A stretch of 64,000 bases of DNA from Sphingopyxis witflariensis (GTDB lineage Bacteria; Pseudomonadota; Alphaproteobacteria; Sphingomonadales; Sphingomonadaceae). This document shows positions 34,270-43,183 of this stretch, one piece after another. The stretch lies in contig NZ_NISJ01000002.1 in NCBI RefSeq assembly GCF_002205635.1, positions 1-64,000 on the forward strand, read 5' to 3'. The translations under genes were made by a program, and so were the position numbers. Numbering within the stretch: the stretch's first letter is position 1; each line of letters opens with the position of its first letter. Below the pieces are notes generated by a model. It was not told the origin of the DNA. It ran no database searches and worked only from the letters and a program-made list of their open reading frames with translations.

Positions 34270-34608
34270 TCAGGCTGAAGGAGGCTGAGTCGGCGGCGCG
34301 GTCGCGCGCGAGGTGAGGACCGAGGCCCGCTCGCGGAAGAAAAGGCCGCTGAAAACGGGCACATCGTGCGTCTGGGCGGGGCCGTCGAGTTCGATGCAGG
34401 CCGAACAATGGTGATGATCGATATGCAGCGGAGGCGTGGCATCGGGCGCGGTTTCGTTCCCGATGTCGTCCGCTTCGGTCAGGCTGCAATCGAGGTCGAT
34501 CATTTCCAGCGCATGATGGCCCGGTTCGGCCTTCGCAAGCGCAGGAACCGCCACACTGCCGAACAGCAGCGAGAAAGCGAGAACCAGGCGGACGAGAAAA
34601 GCCGACAT
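34270..34608 (-). CDS. Small exported His/Cys-rich protein (CzcI-like position)
   Basis: 112 residues from ATG 34608. The upstream in-frame extension to 34731 would start inside the promoter and is rejected. A signal peptide (FLVRLVLAFSLLFGSVAVPALA) precedes a short mature chain with LHIDHHHCSACIELDG, a likely metal-binding patch. It is the first gene of the metal-efflux operon, in the place of CzcI/CnrX-like small periplasmic proteins that tune or sense metal. No clear family match by eye; the role is inferred from position and His/Cys content. Confidence 0.75.
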   Translation of the reverse strand: MSAFLVRLVLAFSLLFGSVAVPALAKAEPGHHALEMIDLDCSLTEADDIGNETAPDATPPLHIDHHHCSACIELDGPAQTHDVPVFSGLFFRERASVLTSRATAPPTQPPSA

Positions 34609-34722
34609 CGGCCGCCACCTAACATGCGCAGCATCGGACGACAATCGCATCGCCTCTCCCGCATCCATGTCAAAACGGCCAAGCATCGAAAATCCCTGTC
34701 GATCGCATTCGAGTCGGGTCAG

Positions 34723-34753
34723 CTTATGCACTCTGTAGCAGCTACAGGGTCAA
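34723..34753 (-). promoter_or_regulatory. MerR-type promoter of the czc operon
   Basis: Read on the minus strand, a -35 TTGACC (34748-34753) and -10 CATAAG (34723-34728) are 19 bp apart. The spacer contains the perfect dyad CTGTAGCTGCTACAG (34733-34747). This is the signature of promoters activated by metal-sensing MerR proteins (ZntR, CadR, PbrR type). It faces the small exported protein and czcCBA-czcD. No MerR gene is adjacent. Confidence 0.8.
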
Positions 34754-34771
34754 GCGATGAAAACGACGAGG

Positions 34772-35218
34772 CTAGCGTTCGACCTTCGTCGCCAATATCA
34801 CCGACGTCGTGGTGCGCTCTACCCCATCGAGCAAGCCGATCTCGTCGATCAATTCGTTGAGTTGTGCGCCGTCCTCGGTCTCGAGCATCGCAATGATGTC
34901 ATATTCGCCGCTGATCGCATGAATCGCCTGGACCAGCGAAAACTGCGCCAGCGCCTGTTCGACCTCGCGGTGATAGCGCGGCAATGTCTTGATCATCATA
35001 TGGGCGCGCACCCGGCTCGCCGCGAACGCGCTGCCGAGACGGACGGTATAGCCCGCAACGACATGCGCCTCCTCGAGCCGCGCGAGGCGCGCATAAATCT
35101 GCCCGCGCGAAATGCCGAGCTCCTTGGCAAGCTGGGCAATCGTCTGCCGCGCATCGTCGCGCAACAGCGTCAGCAGGCGGTCGTCCACATCGTCGAGGGT
35201 GACGCCCGACTGCGGCAT
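34772..35218 (-). CDS. Lrp/AsnC-family transcriptional regulator
   Basis: 148 residues from ATG 35218. It has the AsnC-type HTH (DDVDDRLLTLLRDDARQTIAQLAKELGISRGQIYARL region) and an RAM ligand-binding domain (YDIIAMLETED). Lrp/AsnC proteins usually sense amino acids. Its start overlaps the stop of the fusion hydrolase (TGATG), so both are one transcript, and Asp or Arg released by that enzyme would be a sensible effector (inference). Confidence 0.92.
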   Translation of the reverse strand: MPQSGVTLDDVDDRLLTLLRDDARQTIAQLAKELGISRGQIYARLARLEEAHVVAGYTVRLGSAFAASRVRAHMMIKTLPRYHREVEQALAQFSLVQAIHAISGEYDIIAMLETEDGAQLNELIDEIGLLDGVERTTTSVILATKVER

Positions 35219-37158
35219 CAGTCGGCCCACTTTTCGTCGGCGAAGATCGCGGTCTGGGCTTTCCCCCCGGCGCTCATCCGGCCGCGATACATGCCCAGAT
35301 CGTTGATCGCAAAGGCTGGCCGCCCGTCGGGGCCCATCGCGATCAGCCCGCCGTCGCCACCGATTGCGCCGACCGCCATGATCGTCGCCTGCGCCGCATC
35401 GGCGAGGCTCTCGCCCTTCCACCCCACCCGGTCACAGACCTGCCGCGCCGCGCTTTCACGGATGAAATATTCGCCCGATCCGGTCGCCGACACCGCGCAC
35501 TGACCGTTCTTGGCATAGGTGCCCGCGCCGATGATCGGCGAATCACCAACGCGGCCCCAGCGCTTGCCGGTCATCCCGCCGGTCGACGTCGCGGCGGCAA
35601 GATTGCCGTCGGCGTCGATCGCCACCGCGCCGACGGTGCCGAACAAATGCGTCGGATCGACCGCCCCCAACTGCTTCTCGCGCCAGCGGAGCAGGCCCTG
35701 CCAGCGTTCCTCGGTGCGGAACCAGGCCGGATCGACCTGTTCGAGCCCGCGTTCGACCGAGAAACGGTCGGCACCCGGGCCCGCCAGCATGACATGCGGG
35801 CTTTTGTCCATCACCGCGCGCGCAAGGTCGACTGGATGGCGGGTGCGGGTGACCCCGGCAACGGCGCCGGCCTTCTGCGTCTTGCCGTCCATGATCGCGG
35901 CGTCGAGTTCATTCTTGCCCTCGGCGGTAAACACCGCGCCGCGCCCCGCGTTGAACAGCAGATTATCCTCGAGCACGCGGACCGCCGCGGCGACGGCATC
36001 GAGCGAGGCCCCGCCCTTGTCGAGCACTGCCGCGCCCGCACGAAGCGCTTCGTCGAGCCCGGCGCGATACGCTTTTTCCTTCTCGGGCGGCAGCGAGCCG
36101 CGCTCGATCACCCCGGCTCCACCATGGATCGCGAGCGACCAGCGCGGAACCTCGACGATCTCGCCCGCACGCGCGGCATAATTGCGCACGAAAACCGGGG
36201 CATCGACTTGTCCCGAAGGAAGGTGAAGAACAGAACCGGGGCCTACCCCGGTCACCTTGACGCGCGGCGCGTCGAGCGGGCCGCGCTGTGACAGATCGCG
36301 CAGGCCCGATCCGTCGACCACCCAGGCATAGCCGTCGGGTTCGGTGGCATAGATGCGCGCCCGGCCGTCGGGCTCGACCGCCAGCGCCGCGCTTTCATCG
36401 ACCCCAAGGCCAATCATCGCGGGCTGGTCGGCGGGGCGCCCGGCCTGCGCCTTGGCGACGAAAGCGAACAGGCGGCCGAGCCGGTCGCGTTCCTTGAAAT
36501 GCGTGTCGGTGACGATGCCCTTGAGCAGCGCGAAATGCAGGAAGTCGCCTTCGATCGTATTGGCGGGGCCGAACGGCTCGGCGAGCGCTTCGGGACTGGT
36601 GATGCTGCCATCGTCCATCGCGCCGTACAGCTTCTCGCCCTGCACTGCGAGGCCCGCGCTCGTGCCCGCGAGCGGCTTGCCCGCCGCGACATGCGCGTTG
36701 AGAATGTCGGCCACCGGTGTCCCACGCCAGTATCGGACGTAGCGCGCTTGATCGCCGCCCGCGATAAAAATGCCGTCGGCTTTACGGAGGCGTTCAAGAA
36801 TTTTCTTGTTCGCGGCCTGGGCACGGCTGTGAAAGACGAAGATTTCGGTCGACTGGATGCCGCCGATATCCTTGTAGAATTCCTGACCGATCTCTTTGCC
36901 ATAGGACGCACTGATCACGACGATATGGCCGTTTCCGGCTTTGCCGAAGAACCACTTCATCGAATCGATATTGCGGTCGCCGCCGCCCATCAACAGCAGG
37001 CCGCCCGATACCGGGCCGGGGGTCGGGGTATCGAGCTTTCCGAATACATAATGCTCGTAGGGCTTCGCTTTGGCCTCCTTGGCCCCGGCAGGTATGAGCG
37101 CAAGGCCGAGTGCGGCGAGCAATGGCACCACCACCGCCCGCATCATCATCCGCAACAT
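35218..37158 (-). CDS. Exported cyanophycinase-like / isoaspartyl peptidase fusion
   Basis: 646 residues, two enzymes in one chain. A signal peptide ends near residue 26. Residues about 45-330 are a cyanophycinase-like S51 serine peptidase: GGGDRNIDSMKWFF, FIAGGDQARYVRYW and the nucleophile Ser167 in KPLAGTSAGLAVQGE. Residues about 338-646 are a plant-type isoaspartyl peptidase/asparaginase (Ntn hydrolase): LAIHGGAGVIERG, LFNAGRGAVFTAEGKNELDA, and the nucleophile Thr508 in HLFGTVGAVAIDADG, preceded by a cleavable linker. Known pathway: cyanophycinase makes beta-Asp-Arg dipeptides and isoaspartyl dipeptidase splits them. Fusion of both steps with export suggests use of external polymer. Ser/Thr catalysts are intact; GGGAG site before ATG 37158. 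Confidence 0.88.
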   Translation of the reverse strand: MLRMMMRAVVVPLLAALGLALIPAGAKEAKAKPYEHYVFGKLDTPTPGPVSGGLLLMGGGDRNIDSMKWFFGKAGNGHIVVISASYGKEIGQEFYKDIGGIQSTEIFVFHSRAQAANKKILERLRKADGIFIAGGDQARYVRYWRGTPVADILNAHVAAGKPLAGTSAGLAVQGEKLYGAMDDGSITSPEALAEPFGPANTIEGDFLHFALLKGIVTDTHFKERDRLGRLFAFVAKAQAGRPADQPAMIGLGVDESAALAVEPDGRARIYATEPDGYAWVVDGSGLRDLSQRGPLDAPRVKVTGVGPGSVLHLPSGQVDAPVFVRNYAARAGEIVEVPRWSLAIHGGAGVIERGSLPPEKEKAYRAGLDEALRAGAAVLDKGGASLDAVAAAVRVLEDNLLFNAGRGAVFTAEGKNELDAAIMDGKTQKAGAVAGVTRTRHPVDLARAVMDKSPHVMLAGPGADRFSVERGLEQVDPAWFRTEERWQGLLRWREKQLGAVDPTHLFGTVGAVAIDADGNLAAATSTGGMTGKRWGRVGDSPIIGAGTYAKNGQCAVSATGSGEYFIRESAARQVCDRVGWKGESLADAAQATIMAVGAIGGDGGLIAMGPDGRPAFAINDLGMYRGRMSAGGKAQTAIFADEKWAD

Positions 37159-37196
37159 TCCATTCTCCCGACCCGATAGACTGACCGCAGGATGTT

Positions 37197-37246
37197 ACAT
37201 AATATACACAGTCAAAGACAATATGATTTCACATAATGTCATATTG
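37197..37246. promoter_or_regulatory. AT-rich operator region between divergent genes
   Basis: An unusually AT-rich stretch holds an inverted repeat CAATATGA (37219-37226) and TCATATTG (37239-37246) with centres 20 bp apart, plus ACATAAT twice (37197, 37231). It sits in the 184-bp space between the fusion hydrolase and the TonB receptor, so it is a plausible AsnC/Lrp site controlling both. The identity of the binding protein is inference. Confidence 0.5.
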
Positions 37247-37342
37247 ATTGAAATTATCGACGGTTTCTGGTGAAGGCAGGATGAAACAGGGATTGGGTCG
37301 GCGCGGCTTGAGTCGCGCCACAAGCAGCAAAAGGGGCATGTC

Positions 37343-40093
37343 ATGAAGGGTCTGGGTCAACACTCGTTGCGCATTATGCTGGGGCTGGGCGTCTGCCTGC
37401 CCGCAATAATCGCACCGGCTTGGGCGCAGGAAGCCGCGAGCGATGCGGCGACAGGCGATGAAATCATCGTCACCGGATCGCGCATCCCGACAATCCGCGA
37501 CCAGGGCCCCTCGCCCGTCACGACGATCGATGCCGACACGATCCGCGCCAATGGCTATACCAGCGTTCCCGAGCTGCTGGCGGCGATGACCCAGAACAGC
37601 GGCGAAACACAAAGCCCGCAATCGGGCAGCAGCTCCGACTTCACCCCCGGCGCGCAGCAGGTCGATCTGCGCGGACTTGGTCCCAACCACACGCTGGTTC
37701 TGATCAACGGCCGACGCATCGCCGATTTCCCGCTGCCCTATATCGGCCGCAGCAACTTCACCGACATTTCGAACATCCCGGTCAGCCTGATCGAGAAGGT
37801 CGAGATTTTGAGCGGCGCCGCATCGGCCATTTATGGCTCCGACGCCATCGCGGGCGTCGTCAACTTCAAGATGAAGGAAAAGCTGGACGGAATCACGCTC
37901 GACTATCGCCACGGCCGGACCGAGCATGGCGGCGGCATGTCGCACCGTGTTACCGCGACCGGCGGCTGGTCGACCGACCGTTTTAGCATCTCGGGGGGCG
38001 TAGAATATCTCGACCAGAGACCACTTTGGGCGTTCCAGCGCAACATCCAGGACAGCACCGACGACAATCCGGTAAACACGGTCGCGCGGCGTACCTTCGT
38101 CCGGGCCGACGAAAATGTAGACTATATCGCACCGCCTGCGGGGGCCTGCGACGCGCTGTCAAATCTCAACTTCGGTTCGGTCAAGCTGTATAACCGGCCG
38201 CGCTATGGCGATTTCTGCGGCAGCAAGGAATCGATCGCCTACGGCACGATCATTTCGGGTCGCAAAGGCTTTAACAGCTTTGGCACCATGTCCTACGAAC
38301 TCTCCGACAATGCCAAGCTGTTCACCGATTTCCAGTTCGGGATCAGCAAGGTCAAGCTGATGTACGACGTGACAAGCTGGGCCTTCGAACAATCGTCGAG
38401 CAGCGCGGACAATAATTTCTTCAACTCTTTCACCGGGCAAGTGGAAGATTGGGGGCGCCAGTTCACACCGGAAGAGACCGGTGGCTTCGAAATGCAGCGC
38501 AGCAAGCAGACGACCTACAGCATCACGCCGGGCGTTCGCGGGAATTTTGCCGATAGTTGGAATTACGAACTGTCGTTCAATTACAGCCGCTACAAATCGA
38601 TCGTCCGCTGGCCGCAGATCATCAACAGCAAGGCTCAGGCGCTGTTCCTCGGCGAGCAGATGGGAATCGACCCCGATAGCAACTATCCGATTTATAACGC
38701 CGATCCGGCGCGGCTTTATCGCCCGCTGACCCGTGCCGAATATGACAGCATCTCCGCCGACACGGTCTACAAACCCGTCAGCTGGACCAGCAACCTGCAG
38801 GCAACGCTGAGCAACGGCGAGTTGCTGCAGCTTCCCGCCGGGCCGGTGGGGATCGCGGTGGTCGCCGAATATGGGAAACAGGGGTATAATCTCCATCCCG
38901 ATCCGCTAGCGTTGACCGATTATTATTTCAGCTGGAAGGACAGCGACGGCCAAGGCAAGCGGAGCCATGCCGCGCTCGGCGGCGAAGTTCGCGTGCCGGT
39001 GCTTGATTTCGTCACAGTGACCGGCGCGGCGCGTTATGACCGTTTCAGCTTCGCTGGACGTGATGTCGGGAAATTCACCTATAATGGCGGACTGGAAGTG
39101 CGACCACTCAACAGCCTGCTGTTTCGCGCGGCCTATGGCACGGCCTTCCGCGCACCCGACCTTCACTATGTCTTCACCGGCCCCGGCAATGTCGAAGGTA
39201 GCGTCGACGATTATCTCTATTGCCGCCAGAACGAACCCGGCGTCGAAATCGAGGATTGCGAGCGCTCGGGCGAAGGCGTGGTACTCAACCGCAACGGCAA
39301 TCGTGATTTGAAGCCTGAAACGGGACGCTCGCTGACCGCGGGTGCCGTTTTCTCACCGTCCAGTCGCCTACATGTCTCGGTCGACTATTTCCGTGTGACT
39401 CTGGACAATCAAGTCGATGATCTGAGAGCACGCGAACTTGTCCGCACCGAGGCAGATTGCACGATCGGCACGACTGAAAGCGGCGCGACGGTCGATCGGA
39501 ACTCCCCGACCTGCGTTGATGCGCTGGCGCGCGTCCAGCGTTTCGACGGCGGCGCACGCGACGGGCGGCTCGAATCAATCCGCATCAACCCAATCAACAT
39601 TGCGCGCGAAAAGACCAGCGGCATCGATGTCGCCTTTCGCGGAACTTTGCCGACCAGCTTTGGCGACTTCACCCTATCGCTCAGCCACAGCCATGTCCTG
39701 AAACATAGTTTCCAGCAATATCCGGGCGATCCGAACATCAACAAACTTGCCGCTGATAGCAGCTATTACCTGCCGCGCGACAAGTCGAACGGCAGCATCA
39801 GTTGGGCAGCCGACGGCCTGCAACTGACGGTATCGGGCACGCGCCTCGGCAAGCTGCCCAACTATGATGAAGATGCCTTCATCAAGGCGAGCACGCTGTT
39901 CAACGCTTCGCTGCAATATGATTTCACCGATCATATGCGCGGGTCGCTCACGATCAGGAACCTGTTCGACACCAACCCGGTGAAGGATCCGACCTGGTCG
40001 GGCTATCCCTATTATAACACCAGCTGGTTCGACAGCATCGGCCGCAGCGTCTTCATGCAGCTGACCTACAAGCTGGGCGGTTCGGCGCTCTGA
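37343..40093 (+). CDS. TonB-dependent receptor (cyanophycin-type locus)
   Basis: 916 residues, larger than the other receptors here. Signal peptide ends PAWAQ; the TonB box region is DEIIVTGSRIPTIRDQGPSP, followed by a plug (VDLRGLGPNHTLVLINGRR, VEILSGAASAIYGSDAIAGVVNF) and a long barrel ending KLGGSAL. The layout is that of large receptors for peptides or oligosaccharides in sphingomonads and Caulobacter. It is divergent from the cyanophycinase/isoaspartyl peptidase fusion with a shared operator-like region, so its ligand is likely the polymer or beta-aspartyl dipeptides (inference). Confidence 0.92.
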   Translation: MKGLGQHSLRIMLGLGVCLPAIIAPAWAQEAASDAATGDEIIVTGSRIPTIRDQGPSPVTTIDADTIRANGYTSVPELLAAMTQNSGETQSPQSGSSSDFTPGAQQVDLRGLGPNHTLVLINGRRIADFPLPYIGRSNFTDISNIPVSLIEKVEILSGAASAIYGSDAIAGVVNFKMKEKLDGITLDYRHGRTEHGGGMSHRVTATGGWSTDRFSISGGVEYLDQRPLWAFQRNIQDSTDDNPVNTVARRTFVRADENVDYIAPPAGACDALSNLNFGSVKLYNRPRYGDFCGSKESIAYGTIISGRKGFNSFGTMSYELSDNAKLFTDFQFGISKVKLMYDVTSWAFEQSSSSADNNFFNSFTGQVEDWGRQFTPEETGGFEMQRSKQTTYSITPGVRGNFADSWNYELSFNYSRYKSIVRWPQIINSKAQALFLGEQMGIDPDSNYPIYNADPARLYRPLTRAEYDSISADTVYKPVSWTSNLQATLSNGELLQLPAGPVGIAVVAEYGKQGYNLHPDPLALTDYYFSWKDSDGQGKRSHAALGGEVRVPVLDFVTVTGAARYDRFSFAGRDVGKFTYNGGLEVRPLNSLLFRAAYGTAFRAPDLHYVFTGPGNVEGSVDDYLYCRQNEPGVEIEDCERSGEGVVLNRNGNRDLKPETGRSLTAGAVFSPSSRLHVSVDYFRVTLDNQVDDLRARELVRTEADCTIGTTESGATVDRNSPTCVDALARVQRFDGGARDGRLESIRINPINIAREKTSGIDVAFRGTLPTSFGDFTLSLSHSHVLKHSFQQYPGDPNINKLAADSSYYLPRDKSNGSISWAADGLQLTVSGTRLGKLPNYDEDAFIKASTLFNASLQYDFTDHMRGSLTIRNLFDTNPVKDPTWSGYPYYNTSWFDSIGRSVFMQLTYKLGGSAL

Positions 40094-40106
40094 TCGCCCC
40101 CCGCCT

Positions 40107-40130
40107 CCCCCGGCCACCCACGGCCGGGGG
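40107..40130 (+). terminator. Terminator-like hairpin after the TonB receptor
   Basis: CCCCCGGCC (40107-40115) and GGCCGGGGG (40122-40130) form a 9-bp GC stem with a 6-base loop just downstream of the receptor stop, ahead of the cobalamin riboswitch. No long T-run follows. Confidence 0.6.
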
Positions 40131-40195
40131 CTTGCGCAAAAACCCCGCTGCGCTATGGGCAGCGCCGTGAGGGCTTTCGCCCCCACATGATCGCG

Positions 40196-40394
40196 CCGGT
40201 GCCCGAAAGGGCTTAATATGGGAACGCGGTGAGAAGGCTCTTTCCAAAAGAGTTCTCGATTCCGCGGCTGTCCCTGCAACTGTAAGCGGTGAGCGCGATG
40301 CACCGTCCCGATCCTTTAAGGTCCGGGACAGCCACTGGGGCAACCTGGGAAGGCGTGCATCAAGCCCTGACCCGCGAGCCAGGAGACCTGCCGG
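40196..40394 (+). ncRNA. Cobalamin riboswitch 1
   Basis: The AdoCbl-type consensus is present in order: a P1 arm (CCGG at 40196), the segment GGTGAGA-like, CTGTCCCTGCAACTGTAAGC, the B12-box core GCCACTGGG, and the 3' end GAGCCAGGAGACCTGCCGG closing P1. It precedes the first btuB, whose ATG is about 200 bases downstream, so B12 should repress btuB, cobO, btuFCD and the oxygenase gene. The 200 bases after the aptamer show no gene and probably hold the expression platform. Confidence 0.95.
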
Positions 40395-40591
40395 CGTGGG
40401 TCGCTCAATGCCTGGGCCCAGGGAAAGGCCACGGCACGGAGATTTCCGTCGAGCGACGACCAAGCGGCTGGAGCCGCTTCGGTGCAGGGGACGTGGGCGC
40501 ATTGCGCCCGCCCGCAGCCCATGCACTGGTCGATCGCCCCCAAAGCGCATCGGCAGGCTCCCGCCCTCGTTGCCGGCGTGCGGGGACTCCC

Positions 40592-42514
40592 ATGTTGAAA
40601 TTTACGACCACCATTTCCTTACTGGCACTGACGGCGGCGACGCCCGCTTTTGCCCAATCCACCGACAGCGCGAACGCCGCCAAGCCCGGCGACGAGATCA
40701 TCGTCACCGCATCGCGGTCGGGCGAAGGCGTCCGCGCGAGCGAACTCGGCGCCTCCGTCACCGTGATCGACACCGACGCGCTGTTACAGCGCCAGACGCG
40801 CATCATTTCGGACGTCCTGCGCGACGTACCCGGCGTCGCGATCACCCGCATCGGCGGAATCGGCGGCCAGACGCAGATCCGCGTGCGCGGCAGCGAGAGC
40901 AACCATGTCCTCGTCCTGATCGACGGCATCGAAGCCGCCGATCCCTATCAGGGCGAATTTGATTTCGGAACGATGGCCGCCAACCCCGCTGCGCGCATCG
41001 AAGTGCTGCGCGGCCAGCAGTCGTCGCTTTATGGTTCGGACGCGATCGGCGGCGTGATCAACTATATCACCCTGTCGGGCCGCGAAGCCCCGGGATATAG
41101 CGCGCGGATCGAGGGCGGTTCGTTCGGCACGATCAGCGGCGCCGCACGCGCGGCGGGTGCGAGCGGCAATTTCGATTATGCCGTCACGGGCAGCTATTAT
41201 GGGACCGACGGTTATGCCACCGCCCGCGGCGGCACCCGCGATGTCGGGTCCGACACAATCGGCGCCAGCGCCAAGCTGAACTGGTCGCCGAGCGAAGCGT
41301 TCAAGCTCTCCGCCGTGCTCCGCTACAATCATGTCAACGCCGACACGAACAACAGCGAATTTAATACGGCGAGTCCGCTGTTCGGCTACACGGTCGACAG
41401 CCCCGGCGTCTTTTATACCAGCGAGGGTTTTTACGGCCTTCTCTCGGCGCAGTTCAGCGCGCTCGACGGCCGCTGGATCAACACGCTTTCGGGTCAATTC
41501 GCCGATACGACACGCAAAGGCTACAGCCCCTTCGGCTTCGACTATGGCAATAAGGGGCGGCGCTATAAGGGCAGCTTCACCTCAAGCTTCAGCTTCGGCA
41601 CCGACGCCATCACGCACCGGTTAACCGGTGCGGTCGATGTCGAGCGCGAGACGTTCCGGACGCTAACTCTCGGCGCTTTTCAGGGTGAAAAACAGGCCGA
41701 CAATCTGGGACTGGTTGGCCAATATGAGCTGACCGCGGGCGACATCTCGCTCGGCGCCTCGGTCCGCCACGACGACAACAACCGCTTCGACGATGCAACG
41801 ACCTGGCGCGTTCAGGGCAGCTATCGCCTGCCGACTGGCACCCGCGTCCGCGCCGCCTATGGCACGGGGGTCAAGAACCCCGGCTTTTTCGAACTATATG
41901 GCTATATGGATGGCAAATATATCGGCAACCCGAACCTGAAGCCCGAAAAGTCGGAGGGCTGGGAAGCAGGCCTTGAGCAGAGCTTTGGAGCCGGTGATTG
42001 GGCGACGATCGGTGCAACTTACTTCGACGCAAAGCTGACGGACGAGATTTTCACCCAAGGATTCCCCGCGAGCCCAGCGAACCGCACTACCGACAGCAAA
42101 CAGCACGGGATCGAGGCGTTCGTCAGCGCCCAGCCAATCCCCCAGCTCCGCTTCGACCTCGCTTACACCTGGCTCAAGTCGAAGGAAAATGGCGTCGCCG
42201 AAGTGCGTCGCCCCAAGCATATCGCCAGCTTCAACACGACGGTCTCGAGCGCCGACCAGCGCTTCGCCGGCACGCTGACCATCCGCTACAACGGCCGGAC
42301 GACCGACGTCGCCTATACCGACACGACCTATGCTCCTGTGACCGTGGAGATGAAGGACTATGTCCTCGTCAATCTTGGCGCCGACTACAAGATTTCGGAC
42401 AATTTCTCGCTATTCGGCCGGATCGAGAATCTGCTGGGCGAGGATTATGAGGAAGTCTTCAGCTTCGTCGCGGCTGGCCGCGCCGCTTATGGCGGCGTCC
42501 GCCTGAGCTTCTGA
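40592..42514 (+). CDS. btuB: TonB-dependent vitamin B12 receptor BtuB (copy 1)
   Basis: 640 residues from ATG 40592, within the usual 600-650 for BtuB. A signal peptide ending AFAQ is followed by the TonB box region GDEIIVTASRSGEG, a plug with IRVRGSESNHVLVLIDGIE and VLRGQQSSLYGSDAIGGVINY, and a 22-strand-type barrel ending RAAYGGVRLSF. The cobalamin riboswitch directly upstream makes the ligand assignment firm. It leads the operon for corrinoid adenosylation and ABC import. Confidence 0.95.
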   Translation: MLKFTTTISLLALTAATPAFAQSTDSANAAKPGDEIIVTASRSGEGVRASELGASVTVIDTDALLQRQTRIISDVLRDVPGVAITRIGGIGGQTQIRVRGSESNHVLVLIDGIEAADPYQGEFDFGTMAANPAARIEVLRGQQSSLYGSDAIGGVINYITLSGREAPGYSARIEGGSFGTISGAARAAGASGNFDYAVTGSYYGTDGYATARGGTRDVGSDTIGASAKLNWSPSEAFKLSAVLRYNHVNADTNNSEFNTASPLFGYTVDSPGVFYTSEGFYGLLSAQFSALDGRWINTLSGQFADTTRKGYSPFGFDYGNKGRRYKGSFTSSFSFGTDAITHRLTGAVDVERETFRTLTLGAFQGEKQADNLGLVGQYELTAGDISLGASVRHDDNNRFDDATTWRVQGSYRLPTGTRVRAAYGTGVKNPGFFELYGYMDGKYIGNPNLKPEKSEGWEAGLEQSFGAGDWATIGATYFDAKLTDEIFTQGFPASPANRTTDSKQHGIEAFVSAQPIPQLRFDLAYTWLKSKENGVAEVRRPKHIASFNTTVSSADQRFAGTLTIRYNGRTTDVAYTDTTYAPVTVEMKDYVLVNLGADYKISDNFSLFGRIENLLGEDYEEVFSFVAAGRAAYGGVRLSF

Positions 42515-42519
42515 TGCAT

Positions 42520-42553
42520 CGCGACGGCCCGGCTTTCGCGCTGGGCCGTCGCG
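42520..42553 (+). terminator. Hairpin between btuB and cobO
   Basis: CGCGACGGCCC (42520-42530) and GGGCCGTCGCG (42543-42553) form an 11-bp perfect stem with a 12-base loop. It lies in the 58-base gap and may partly terminate, giving more receptor than downstream enzymes. Confidence 0.55.
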
Positions 42554-42572
42554 CACCGACGGGAGAAATCGC

Positions 42573-43181
42573 ATGAAGACGCGCACCGACGCCGAACATA
42601 ATGCGAAGATGAAGAAAATTCAGGCCGCGCAGGCGAAAAAGGTCGCGGCCAAGACGGTCGAAAAAGGCCTGATCATTGTCCACACCGGCCCCGGCAAGGG
42701 CAAGACGTCGGCGGCGCTCGGCATGGCGGTGCGCGCAATCGGCCATGACATGAAGGTCGGCGTCGTCCAGTTTGTGAAAGGCGCGATGGCGACCGGCGAA
42801 AAAGCCGTGTTCGATCGCTTCCCCGACCTGATCGAATTCAAGCCGATGGGCGAAGGCTTCACCTGGGACACACAAGACCGCGCCCGCGACATCGCGGTCG
42901 CACGCACCGCGTGGGACGAGGTCAAGCGGATGATCGCCGATCCGTCGTACAAGATGGTCATCGCCGACGAGCTCAACATTGTGCTGCGCTACGACTATCT
43001 GCCCACCGACGAGGTGCTGGAGGCGCTCGCCGCCAAGCCCGAAATGACGCATGTCATCATCACCGGCCGCAACGCGCCGCAGTCGCTGATCGATGCCGCC
43101 GACCTCGTCACCGAAATGACGCAAGTCAAACACCCCTTTCGCGAGCAGAATGTCAAAGCGCAGGCGGGGATCGAATTTTGA
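42573..43181 (+). CDS. cobO: Corrinoid adenosyltransferase
   Basis: 202 residues of the CobO/BtuR (CobA of Salmonella) family. It transfers the adenosyl group of ATP to cob(I)alamin or cob(I)yrinate diamide, making the active cofactor. The P-loop is HTGPGKGKT (about residues 37-45); the family segments VGVVQFVKGAM and MVIADELNIVLRYDYL are complete. A basic N-terminal extension of about 30 residues (MKTRTDAEHNAKMKKIQAAQ) is usual for alphaproteobacterial CobO. Gap of 2 bases to btuF. Confidence 0.96.
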   Translation: MKTRTDAEHNAKMKKIQAAQAKKVAAKTVEKGLIIVHTGPGKGKTSAALGMAVRAIGHDMKVGVVQFVKGAMATGEKAVFDRFPDLIEFKPMGEGFTWDTQDRARDIAVARTAWDEVKRMIADPSYKMVIADELNIVLRYDYLPTDEVLEALAAKPEMTHVIITGRNAPQSLIDAADLVTEMTQVKHPFREQNVKAQAGIEF

Positions 43182-43183
43182 CA

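Noticed and set aside
34609..34731. Upstream start of the small czc-operon protein
   Set aside because: The extended start lies upstream of the predicted transcription start and within the MerR-type promoter.
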